Below are positions 24,795 through 33,851 of a stretch of 64,000 bases of DNA, piece after piece (position 1 is the stretch's first letter; each line of letters starts with the position of its first letter). The stretch covers positions 372,001 through 436,000 of the forward strand of contig CAJQUW010005348.1 of assembly GCA_907163375.1 (NCBI GenBank). Reading direction: 5' to 3'. This stretch comes from Prostheceraeus crozeri (taxonomy: Eukaryota; Platyhelminthes; Polycladida; Euryleptidae). Position numbers and translations under genes: made by a program. Under the pieces are notes generated by a model, which was not told the DNA's origin, searched no databases, and was given only the letters and a program-made list of their open reading frames with translations.

Positions 24795-26777
24795 TTAATG
24801 TCTTGATAGCAAATACTTATTTCGGTGCCTGCATTTGGAGACAAGTTCATTCCGCTTGTTGAGTAGGTTATCACCGTCGTGGTCCAAAATAAAAAACTTC
24901 TCGCTGAGACAGAGGTCGCACCTTTTCGTTACTTGGTTGAAGGGTTTGCAAACTTTTTTTATCCTCCACTTTACTATTGGGCTGGAACCTGCTTCCTTCA
25001 GCCTCCAATATTCCTTAGACAGTTCAGTTTCATGCTTGTATTTTTCATGGGAAAACGACTTCTTGTGATTAGCGTATCTGAGCTTGAATGAACTTTCGCA
25101 AATACCCAGATATCTTCTATTCTGACCATTACAAGTAATTTGGGCCTCATACACAATGTTGCTTGCCAGACAATTATTTTGCAAAGGGCATTTTTCTTTG
25201 TTCATGCAATTGCGTTCCCTCCGATCTTTGTTATTCTCTTCTTTGCTCAACATTCTCCGGTTATGGCCGTTTATGATTGATTTGATGTTGGGCATACAGC
25301 TATAGCTCACTTTGAGGGTGTTTCTATTAAAGATCCTTTGAAATCTGGTGCCATCTCTGAAGTGTCTGTCAACGAGTTCCAAAAAGCGTTGACCCACATT
25401 TGTTGCCACGGTTCTGCTGTAAGGTGGATTGAACCAAATTATCTGCCTTGCTCGCTTCCGCTTCTCACTTGGCTCACTACTTTGCTGTTTGAATTCAAAT
25501 TTGCGGGTGTAGCCATGCTTCCGCAGGACCCCCTCGTAATAGGGAGCAGATTCACTGAAGGCAGCTTCATCAGATGACAATTCGCTGATTCGCCTCTCAA
25601 TCATTTCTGGCAATTGTTTAGTGATGCTACCAGGGTGGTTGGATTTTGAGTTGATGTATAGAGTCTCATGATCCGGTTTTCTGTAAGGTTTGTAGGATCC
25701 GTCACAAAGATTGAAAGTGACATCAAGATAGTTCACAATCTTTAAATTACACTGAATCTCCAGGTGAAGGCCATATCGCTTGTATCGCTTGAATATCTCG
25801 TGAAATTTCTTCCTGATCAGATCTCCTTGACGCCCTGTAACATTTTTGAAGTAGGCCAAGCCATCATCACGGTACAGGCCAATGCAGTCCTTGTTGAACT
25901 CTTTGGACAAAACGTTCAACAGGTATATGCCCACCAACTCGCACAGCTCGGCACCATCGTAAGCTCCCATTGTAACATCAAAATTCTCGTTTTCGCGTTT
26001 TCTCCATGGCTCGCCATCTTTGAAGAGTAGCCACTTACGAGCATGTCTTATTGCTTGCAGCTCCCTGTCTTCGATATTTATAAATTCAGATGCGAACCTC
26101 AATGAAAGCTCCATTAGACTCTCTGTAATTGATGGGTAAAAGTCTTTCACGTCAAAAATCATAAACTTTCCAGACGATTTATGCTCGAGTCCGTTAAACC
26201 AATCAATTACTTGCTTGGTGTTCTGCCATTGCTTTACTCCAGTTGAAAGTCGCAACTTTGAAATAACAATCTTCAAAACCCGTTTGCTGATACGCCCAAT
26301 TTCATTCTTTGATGGGTTGATAAGTCTTGTTGAAGGATTGTTCAAAAAATTGTCCTTGTGATCTTTGAATGTTATAAAGCATTCGTTGCTACCATTGATA
26401 TTCATTCGCTCTGCGACCTTGAATTTCTCAGCAATAGTTTTTCCTTCCTTGGATACCACTTTCACGATGTTTTCATCAGACTTCTTATATAATTTGGTAA
26501 CGGAGTTGTTCAAAAGTCGTCTATATTCATGCGGCTGTACTTTGTACATGTTTGCAGTTTTATCAGCGGAAACCAGGACCTCCTTGGATTTCTTGATTTC
26601 GGAAATATCTTTCTTGATGCGATTCTGAAAGTCACATCTCACTGCCCGAAAATTAATCCGGTTGACGAGATTGAATAAATCAGATTCGAAATCCATCAAA
26701 TCCTTGATTGGAGGAGGGGAGCTAGGTGTTTTGAGTCCATAGTTTTCTTTCGATAAATTACCATCGATTACCATCAA
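24795..26777 (-). CDS. Penelope-like reverse transcriptase with C-terminal GIY-YIG-like nuclease
   Basis: A long open frame of 660 residues. The reverse transcriptase copies element RNA, primed by a nick made by the nuclease. Motif A reads FDVKDFYPSI (about 208-217), motif B MGAYDGAELCELVG (about 270-283), and motif C YRDDGLA (about 302-308), where YRDD replaces the commoner YADD/YVDD. Further on come NYLDVTFNL, a cysteine cluster (NCMNKEKCPLQNNC), and a GIY-YIG-like block IVYEAQI...RYLGICE...RYANHKKSF. The tail is VTKRCDLCLSEKF then KRNELVSKCRH. Related N-terminal coding sequence lies further upstream (to about 27009), so this frame may not contain the whole protein. The clade within Penelope-like elements is not certain. 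Confidence 0.85.
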   Translation of the reverse strand: MMVIDGNLSKENYGLKTPSSPPPIKDLMDFESDLFNLVNRINFRAVRCDFQNRIKKDISEIKKSKEVLVSADKTANMYKVQPHEYRRLLNNSVTKLYKKSDENIVKVVSKEGKTIAEKFKVAERMNINGSNECFITFKDHKDNFLNNPSTRLINPSKNEIGRISKRVLKIVISKLRLSTGVKQWQNTKQVIDWFNGLEHKSSGKFMIFDVKDFYPSITESLMELSLRFASEFINIEDRELQAIRHARKWLLFKDGEPWRKRENENFDVTMGAYDGAELCELVGIYLLNVLSKEFNKDCIGLYRDDGLAYFKNVTGRQGDLIRKKFHEIFKRYKRYGLHLEIQCNLKIVNYLDVTFNLCDGSYKPYRKPDHETLYINSKSNHPGSITKQLPEMIERRISELSSDEAAFSESAPYYEGVLRKHGYTRKFEFKQQSSEPSEKRKRARQIIWFNPPYSRTVATNVGQRFLELVDRHFRDGTRFQRIFNRNTLKVSYSCMPNIKSIINGHNRRMLSKEENNKDRRERNCMNKEKCPLQNNCLASNIVYEAQITCNGQNRRYLGICESSFKLRYANHKKSFSHEKYKHETELSKEYWRLKEAGSSPIVKWRIKKVCKPFNQVTKRCDLCLSEKFFILDHDGDNLLNKRNELVSKCRHRNKYLLSRH

Positions 26778-27032
26778 AATAAAATGCCTTCCATCTCAAT
26801 CTTTTTATGAATATTTCAATTTTATTCAATAGTTCCATTTTGTACTGTTCCTGTGTTGGTAACGGAATAATTTTAAGCGAATATGCCAAGTTCAATTTCT
26901 CCATAACAGAAAAGAAAAGATTCCGAAGAGTGCTCGACTTTTTATGAGCAAAATAATTTCGAGGAATTAAATCAATTTCCGTCAAAGTGCTCAACTGTGA
27001 AAGGAGCAACGTATACCCAAAGTTAGGAGGAA

Positions 27033-27091
27033 AAACTCAGAACTCGGTACTCAGAGTTTCATGTTAACACAATCATCAGCCAAAGCTAAGG
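27033..27091 (-). ncRNA. Candidate hammerhead ribozyme, pseudo-LTR copy
   Basis: The same core arrangement as in copy A (CTGATGA, 12 bases, GAAA), in the minus-orientation terminal segment at the junction of the two copies. It is sequence-identical through the core. Confidence 0.35.
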
Positions 27092-27374
27092 AACGAATTT
27101 TACAAAGTTAAAATATTGAAGTAAATATGTAATCGGAGTAACCGTGACCTTTACAATTTAAAGAAATATGCACAGTTACAATAGAAGTTGTTTATCGTGA
27201 CCTTTGCAAAGCAGGACACAAAGAAAGTTAATGTCTTGATAGCAAATACTTATTTCGGTGCCTGCATTTGGAGACAAGTTCATTCCGCTTGTTGAGTAGG
27301 TTATCACCGTCGTGGTCCAAAATAAAAATCAGATTCGAAATCCATCAAATCCTTGATTGGAGGAGGGGAGTTAG

Positions 27375-29291
27375 GTGTTCAAGGATTTGATGGATTTCGA
27401 ATCTGATTTATTCAATCTCGTCAACCGGATTAATTTTCGGGCAGTGAGATGTGACTTTCAGAATCGCATCAAGAAAGATATTTCCGAAATCAAGAAATCC
27501 AAGGAGGTCCTGGTTTCCGCTGATAAAACTGCAAACATGTACAAAGTACAGCCGCATGAATATAGACGACTTTTGAACAACTCCGTTACCAAATTATATA
27601 AGAAGTCTGATGAAAACATCGTGAAAGTGGTATCCAAGGAAGGAAAAACTATTGCTGAGAAATTCAAGGTCGCAGAGCGAATGAATATCAATGGTAGCAA
27701 CGAATGCTTTATAACATTCAAAGATCACAAGGACAATTTTTTGAACAATCCTTCAACAAGACTTATCAACCCATCAAAGAATGAAATTGGGCGTATCAGC
27801 AAACGGGTTTTGAAGATTGTTAATTCAAAGTTGCGACTTTCAACTGGAGTAAAGCAATGGCAGAACACCAAGCAAGTAATTGATTGGTTTAACGGACTCG
27901 AGCATAAATCGTCTGGAAAGTTTATGATTTTTGACGTGAAAGACTTTTACCCATCAATTACAGAGAGTCTAATGGAGCTTTCATTGAGGTTCGCATCTGA
28001 ATTTATAAATATCGAAGACAGGGAGCTGCAAGCAATAAGACATGCTCGTAAGTGGCTACTCTTCAAAGATGGCGAGCCATGGAGAAAACGCGAAAACGAG
28101 AATTTTGATGTTACAATGGGAGCTTACGATGGTGCCGAGCTGTGCGAGTTGGTGGGCATATACCTGTTGAACGTTTTGTCCAAAGAGTTCAACAAGGACT
28201 GCATTGGCCTGTACCGTGATGATGGCTTGGCCTACTTCAAAAATGTTACAGGGCGTCAAGGAGATCTGATCAGGAAGAAATTTCACGAGATATTCAAGCG
28301 ATACAAGCGATATGGCCTTCACCTGGAGATTCAGTGTAATTTAAAGATTGTGAACTATCTTGATGTCACTTTCAATCTTTGTGACGGATCCTATAAACCT
28401 TACAGAAAACCGGATCATGAGACTCTATACATCAACTCAAAATCCAACCACCCTGGTAGCATCACTAAACAATTGCCAGAAATGATTGAGAGGCGAATCA
28501 GCGAATTGTCATCTGATGAAGCTGCCTTCAGTGAATCTGCTCCCTATTACGAGGGGGTCCTGCGGAAGCATGGCTACACCCGCAAATTTGAATTCAAACA
28601 GCAAAGTAGTGAGCCAAGTGAGAAGCGGAAGCGAGCAAGGCAGATAATTTGGTTCAATCCACCTTACAGCAGAACCGTGGCAACAAATGTGGGTCAACGC
28701 TTTTTGGAACTCGTTGACAGACACTTCAGAGATGGCACCAGGTTTCAAAGGATCTTTAATAGAAACACCGTCAAAGTGAGCTATAGCTGTATGCCCAACA
28801 TCAAATCAATCATAAACGGCCATAACCGGAGAATGTTGAGCAAAGAAGAGAATAACAAAGATCAGAGGGAACGCAATTGCATGAACAAAGAAAAATGCCC
28901 TTTGCAAAATAAATGTCTGGCAAGCAACATTGTGTATGAGGCCCAAATTACTTGTAATGGTCAGAATAGAAGATATCTGGGTATTTGCGAAAGTTCATTC
29001 AAGCTCAGATACGCTAATCACAAGAAGTCGTTTTCCCATGAAAAATACAAGCATGAAACTGAACTGTCTAAGGAATATTGGAGGCTGAAGGAAGCAGGTT
29101 CCAGCCCAATAGTAAAGTGGAGGATAAAAAAAGTTTGCAAACCCTTCAACCAAGTAACGAAAAGGTGCGACCTCTGTCTCAGCGAGAAGTTTTTTATTTT
29201 GGACCACGACGGTGATAACCTACTCAAAAAGCGGAATGAACTTGTCTCCAAATGCAGGCACCGAAATAAGTATTTGCTATCAAGACATTAA
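27375..29291 (+). CDS. Penelope-like reverse transcriptase/nuclease, copy B
   Basis: A 638-residue open frame differing from copy A at only about five residues over the shared length. Examples are VLKIVNS for VLKIVIS, NTVKV for NTLKV and PLQNKC for PLQNNC. All RT motifs (FDVKDFYPSI, MGAYDGAEL, YRDDGLA), the cysteine cluster and the GIY-YIG-like block are present. Its first codons lie at the fold-back point, so the ATG at 27375 is probably not the family's native start and the N-terminal part is missing. Confidence 0.85.
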   Translation: MFKDLMDFESDLFNLVNRINFRAVRCDFQNRIKKDISEIKKSKEVLVSADKTANMYKVQPHEYRRLLNNSVTKLYKKSDENIVKVVSKEGKTIAEKFKVAERMNINGSNECFITFKDHKDNFLNNPSTRLINPSKNEIGRISKRVLKIVNSKLRLSTGVKQWQNTKQVIDWFNGLEHKSSGKFMIFDVKDFYPSITESLMELSLRFASEFINIEDRELQAIRHARKWLLFKDGEPWRKRENENFDVTMGAYDGAELCELVGIYLLNVLSKEFNKDCIGLYRDDGLAYFKNVTGRQGDLIRKKFHEIFKRYKRYGLHLEIQCNLKIVNYLDVTFNLCDGSYKPYRKPDHETLYINSKSNHPGSITKQLPEMIERRISELSSDEAAFSESAPYYEGVLRKHGYTRKFEFKQQSSEPSEKRKRARQIIWFNPPYSRTVATNVGQRFLELVDRHFRDGTRFQRIFNRNTVKVSYSCMPNIKSIINGHNRRMLSKEENNKDQRERNCMNKEKCPLQNKCLASNIVYEAQITCNGQNRRYLGICESSFKLRYANHKKSFSHEKYKHETELSKEYWRLKEAGSSPIVKWRIKKVCKPFNQVTKRCDLCLSEKFFILDHDGDNLLKKRNELVSKCRHRNKYLLSRH

Positions 29292-29439
29292 CATTCTTTG
29301 TGTCCTGCTTTGCAAAGGTCACGATAAACACCGAATGCATATTCTTCTATTGTAACTGTGCATATGTGTTTAAATTGTAAAGGTCACGGTTACTCCGATT
29401 ACATATTTACTTCAATATTTTAACTTTGTAAAATTCGTT

Positions 29440-29500
29440 CCTTAGCTTTGGCTGATGATTGTGTTAACATGAAACTCTGAGTACCGAGTTCTGAGGTTTT
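29440..29500 (+). ncRNA. Candidate hammerhead ribozyme, copy B
   Basis: CTGATGA at 29452-29458 and GAAA at 29471-29474. ACTC (29474-29477) can pair with GAGT (29486-29489), and T29490 would be the cleavage base. CTGAGG after it can pair, mostly by wobbles, with the bases before CTGATGA. The core is right, but stem II is poor. Confidence 0.4.
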
Positions 29501-29596
29501 TCCTCCTAACTTTGGGTATACGTTGCTCCTTTCACAGTTGAGCACTTTGACGGAAATTGATTCAATTCCTCGAAATTATATATATATATATATATA

Positions 29597-29771
29597 CAGT
29601 GGAACCTCCTATTGCGGACATTCTATACAGCGGACACTTCCGTTTTACAGACAGTTAAGCTCAGTCCCGAATAATGTTCGTATTTACTGGTGACTCCATA
29701 TTGCGGACACCTCTAAAATGCGGACACTAAGGCGCAGTCCCGACGGTGTCCGTAATATGGAGGTTCTACTC
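29597..29771. mobile_element. pogo/Tigger-like MITE, 175 bp
   Basis: CAGTGGAACCTCCTATTGCG at the left and the inverse of GAGTAGAACCTCCATATTACG at the right form inverted termini of about 25 bp. TATA tracts flank both ends, fitting a TA target. No coding content. The CAGTGGAACCTC terminus resembles pogo-group MITEs. Confidence 0.7.
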
Positions 29772-30085
29772 TCTATATATATATACATAATCTATAATAT
29801 ATTTTGATGATTTTAGTAAAAGTCAATTTTTGATGATTTTAAATAAATGTTCTCTAGTTCTCTATAAATCAATTTTACTTTTTGACTTGAAAACTCAAAT
29901 GCTACTTTTGAGAACCATTTTAATGTACGTAACCTTGACCGGCGCTTCTGATGCAAACATCATTCATCTTCAGGGTGAGCAGCTTGTACAGATTAAACTA
30001 TTCACAGATCATTCATAAAAAAATTATTTAAATATCAAAACAACATGAAAAGGCTATGTGATAGGCATGAATAATTTACTTTAAA
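29772..30085. other. Short non-coding stretch
   Basis: AT-rich sequence between the MITE and a Penelope-like fragment. No feature recognised. Confidence 0.4.
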
Positions 30086-31230
30086 GCATGATGAAGCCCC
30101 AATCATCTTCTGAAGGCAAAAAATCGACGAAGTCATTATCTATGACTATTTATTGTAAATCCCCGAGCGCTTTCGCGGCCTCTTTTCAAGGGGTGTACCG
30201 CCGTAGTGATAACATAGCAATACAACAGAGAGTAAAAAAAGCTCTCATCAAAACATGCAATGGTGTGGACAATAGAAATGACGTCATAGTGTACAAGTAC
30301 CAGAAGGACAGGCCTAGAAGAAATAGCAAAACATAGTTTTCACAGCAAGTAGTAAGACAGAAAGCAAATTATTTACAAGGAAGAAGTAATAAAGGAAAAA
30401 TAATAAAGCTAGAAAAGTACAAATAAAATCACCAAGGTAATCCTCAAAGAATACTTCAGTTCCTTCTGGACACACAGAGGAGGACGGAAATACGAAATGA
30501 ACATTGACTCCAAAATAGGCAAAGTGACTGGAGACCTGGGGACACTCAAAATGGAAAAATAAGAGGAAAACACTCTGCCACTGAAACGATCGCAGTCCAA
30601 CACATGACGGCAGATGGCGCTGGAAGGTTCTACTTTGGAACGTGGACGTCGACGCTTGCCAAGCTACAGCCATTTCGGGAAATGTTCTCTCATCCGGACC
30701 CTGAAACACCTCTCAGTGCGCCCTACGTAACTGTCTCCGCAGTCACATGAAAACTTGTAGACACATTATCACATTATCACCCCGAAAAGGAACTCTAAGA
30801 AATATCTGCTTACGTGCAGGTCCAAAAATAGGCTCAACAGAACGATTACCACAATATCTATCAATGAATGACACAGGATAGTCATTTCTCAGAAGAGTTT
30901 GCCTTAAAAAATCACACTCAGCATCCAATTCAGATGCAGAACACAAACGACGAGCTCTATCGAACAATGATCTTATTAGATTTATTTTATAAACACGTGG
31001 TACAAAGCTTGAATAATGCAAGTGCAGTCCCGTCCAAGAGGACTTACGGAAAATGGAAAAATTACGCTGTCATCCCTGGAACGATTTACAATAACGTCCA
31101 GAAAAGGTAGTTTGGAGTCATACTCAAACTCATAAGTGAAATTCAAGCTATGATGAGCAGCATTCAGTGAACTAAGAAGCAGAAGAGCATCAGACCTTGA
31201 ATTTACAATGGCAAAAGTGACATCTACATG
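30086..31230 (-). pseudogene. Penelope-like fragment (second family), endonuclease part
   Basis: On the minus strand, a block LPFLDVIVNRS from the RT end is followed by a GIY-YIG signature (VYKFSCDCGDSYVGRTE). REHFPKWL, SAICRHVLDC, SSYFSILSVPRS and LPILESMFI come next, in the order of Penelope-type C-termini. A 3' untranslated tail runs to about 30086 and contains CCGCGAAAGCGCTCGGGGAT. This is a different family from the pair at 24578-29577, closer to classical Penelope/Poseidon. It is an old, broken copy. Confidence 0.75.
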
Positions 31231-31274
31231 TACAATGGAATGCGACAATCCATTGCCATTGCCCATTGCCATTC

Positions 31275-31575
31275 CATTGCCAGTGCCCATCGACCAACTT
31301 TGCGAGCTCATCGTTTTGTGCACCGAAAATGTGCAGTTCTCCTTTAAGTTGTATCGCCAAACGGATGGTGTTGCCATGGGTAGCCCACTTGGACCCATTC
31401 TCAGTAACATTTTTCTTGGTTTTCTAGAGACTAATGTTCTTTCACCATCTATAAAATCTCTGACTTCTTACTACATGAGATACGTAGATGTCACTTTTGC
31501 CATTGTAAATTCAAGGTCTGATGCTCTTCTGCTTCTTAGTTCACTGAATGCTGCTCATCATAGCTTGAATTTTTT
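31275..31575 (+). pseudogene. Penelope-like fragment, RT core in opposite orientation
   Basis: Encodes an RT palm piece with motif B FKLYRQTDGVAMGSPLGPIL and the motif C region YMRYVDVTFA. Its last 90 bp (about 31482-31571) are an inverted copy of 31137-31226 in the minus-strand fragment. The two pieces therefore belong to one insertion that has an internal inversion. Confidence 0.75.
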
Positions 31576-31873
31576 TGACCACAAAATCTTCATATTGAAC
31601 ACCATCAAAAGTCGTTTGGCGAGAATGTGGAAAATGCATTCAAGAACTGGTGGAATGGGATGACATCAGTCAGAGCGCCACTATATGATTTACTCTCCAC
31701 AGTTCCTCTTGTGGGTGGTGGCGGGGTTGCATTTCCTAATGCTACTTAAAACGGCAAATCGTCGCTTACACATTTTACGTGTTTTGAAGCCTTTTGTGCC
31801 GCAGCAAGCAGGTACACTGTAAATCGCTCAATACCAATCACATACGAAGAATGCATACCAAAATATTTTTTGG

Positions 31874-33851
31874 TATATACCAAGAGAATACACGGTGAGT
31901 CGGAACGTGCGGGTTTAACTTGAAAATTTCCCATAAGGTTTCTCAACGGTTTGGGGGTAATTCGATGGGGCTGAGTTCAAATCTGACATCAAAAAAATCT
32001 TTCAACGACGTCTTCTTTTGCTATGTGCAAAAAAACAAAATGGCGGCCGTCGAAAACGAAACCGATCAATTTTTCGTAGCTAGAAAAATTCCCATGTGGT
32101 TTCTCAACAGTTTTGGGATAATTCGATGATGCTGAGTACAAATCTGACATCAAAAAAATCTTTCAACGACGTCTTTCTTTGCTATATGCAAAAAACAAAA
32201 TGGCGGCCGTCGAAAACGAAACCGATTAATTCTTTGCAGCTAGAAAATTTCCCATGTGGTTTCTAAACGTTTTTTGGGTAATTCGATAGTGCTGAGTTCA
32301 AATCTGCCATTAGAAAGAACTTTCATCGACGTCTTTTCTTGCTATGTCCCTATTGCTACATGCATTTAATTACAAAAAATAGGCCGCACTTTATAATCGT
32401 TGATCAAATATTCAAATCTTGATTTTCTTGATTGATTTCGATAGCACTGATATAGATTAATTCTTGTCTTTCTATTTACCTATATGTATTAGATGACAAT
32501 AGATAGAGATGAGGATAAAGGAAGATATCCATGTTCTTTTGAATCAACGCGTCATGTGATCTTCAACAATCAAAATAGCGAGCGCGTGATTTCATTGAAT
32601 CGATTGCTATGTGCGTCTTCATGAAAGAGCGTTTTCCTGAGGCAGCACAGAAGTGGTTAATTGATTGTCATGTCAGCCCCTGTTGCTATCACGGCGGCGG
32701 TTCCTTTACAGGTAACGACTCGCGGTCACTTCTTAGGAAAGTTGATATTTTGGGGGCCAACTGTCCACTTGGATGTCTTCCGTTTGTTAAAGCATTTCGG
32801 AGTTTGACTAGTGTCGTGGCCAGCTATTTCTCTTTCACGCTCGAGGAGAATTTTCAGGACAAAATCCGTGAGTTCCGTGACGACTACCTCTCGGTATTAC
32901 GGTGACACCCAAGATTCACGCAATTTTTCACCACGTGAGCGAATTTTACCTCTCAAAACATGAAGGACTGGGAAAGTACTGCGAACAAAGCTCAGAATCC
33001 GTTCACAGGAACTTCGACGATTTCTGGCAAAATTACAAAATAAAAGACTGTGGCAAATTAAACTACAGAAACAGACTTCTCAGAGCCGTTTTGGCTTACA
33101 ATGGACGTCATCACATATGATTTTGATTGAAATTTGTTTTTCTCAGATAAATGTGTTGTTGGAAAAATAACTTTGTTTTTATTGAATAATAGAAAGGTTT
33201 TGAAGGCATAAATATGAGTATAAAACGAATGTCCTAATGAATAAATTCGGAATCAATGTATAAAATAGAATTGCACTTAATACCTCTACCGGACAGATTA
33301 TCTCATGATTTGAATATTAGATCAGCGATTATAAAGTGCGGCCTATTTTTTGTAATTAAATGCATGTAGCAATAGGGACATAGCAAGAAAAGACGTCGAT
33401 GAAAGTTCTTTCTAATGGCAGATTTGAACTCAGCACTATCGAATTACCCAAAAAACGTTTAGAAACCACATGGGAAATTTTCTAGCTGCAAAGAATTAAT
33501 CGGTTTCGTTTTCGACGGCCGCCATTTTGTTTTTTGCATATAGCAAAGAAAGACGTCGTTGAAAGATTTTTTTGATGTCAGATTTGTACTCAGCATCATC
33601 GAATTATCCCAAAACTGTTGAGAAACCACATGGGAATTTTTCTAGCTACGAAAAATTGATCGGTTTCGTTTTCGACGGCCGCCATTTTGTTTTTTTGCAC
33701 ATAGCAAAAGAAGACGTCGTTGAAAGATTTTTTTGATGTCAGATTTGAACTCAGCCCCATCGAATTACCCCCAAACCGTTGAGAAACCTTATGGGAAATT
33801 TTCAAGTTAAACCCGCACGTTCCGACTCACCGTGTATTCTGTTGGTATATA
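31874..33851. mobile_element. Nested DNA transposon of unrecognised superfamily with long iterated TIRs
   Basis: Inverted repeats of about 546 bp (31874-32420 and 33305-33851) enclose about 0.9 kb with a broken reading frame. The arms begin around ATACACGGTGAGTCGGAACG and contain 2.6 tandem units of 160-161 bp, each with ATGGCGGCCGTCGAAAACG and TTCCCAT words. The arms are nearly identical to each other, so the insertion is young or the arms were homogenised. No clear target duplication was found. It lies inside the CACTA-like element. Confidence 0.75.
32609..33120 (+). pseudogene. Transposase-like protein remnant of the nested element
   Basis: Two overlapping frames, 32609-32905 and 32902-33120, together read as one protein end, with a one-base shift after YLSVLR. 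Visible blocks are CCYHGGGSFTGNDSRSLLRK, VTPKIHAIFHHVSEFYLS, LGKYCEQSSESVHRNFDDFW and LLRAVLAYNGRHHI. These resemble the C-terminal part of uncharacterised transposon proteins of cnidarians and other invertebrates, from memory of the family rather than a search. No catalytic DDE residues can be assigned. The N-terminal half is absent. Confidence 0.55.

Larger units (their letters stand above)
24578..27009 (-). mobile_element. Penelope-like element copy A
   Basis: A near-complete copy on the minus strand. The 5' region is at about 27009, one long RT plus endonuclease reading frame follows, and the 3' region ends at about 24578. At 27009/27010 its 5' start is joined directly to a 3' terminal sequence in the same orientation (GTATACCCAAAGTTAGG), the head-to-tail arrangement that creates the pseudo-LTRs of Penelope-like elements. 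It is about 99% identical to copy B, so both are recent. It looks almost whole. Confidence 0.85.
27010..29577 (+). mobile_element. Penelope-like element copy B with pseudo-LTR ends
   Basis: A plus-strand copy, head to head with copy A. Its left end is a composite. 27010-27330 is a 3' terminal segment in minus orientation. A short piece of the ORF start follows in minus orientation (about 27331-27378), which then folds back into the plus-strand ORF. Its right end, after CTTTGGGTATA (29521), continues with a 58-bp start of another copy (GTTGCTCCTTTCACAG), giving the head-to-tail junction again. It is cut by a TA tract at 29578. It is 5'-shortened relative to copy A. Confidence 0.85.

Noticed and set aside
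30086-30250. Hammerhead ribozyme in the tail of the 30086-31575 Penelope-like fragment
   Set aside because: The CGCGAAAGCG block has no CTGANGA partner at a workable distance on either strand.
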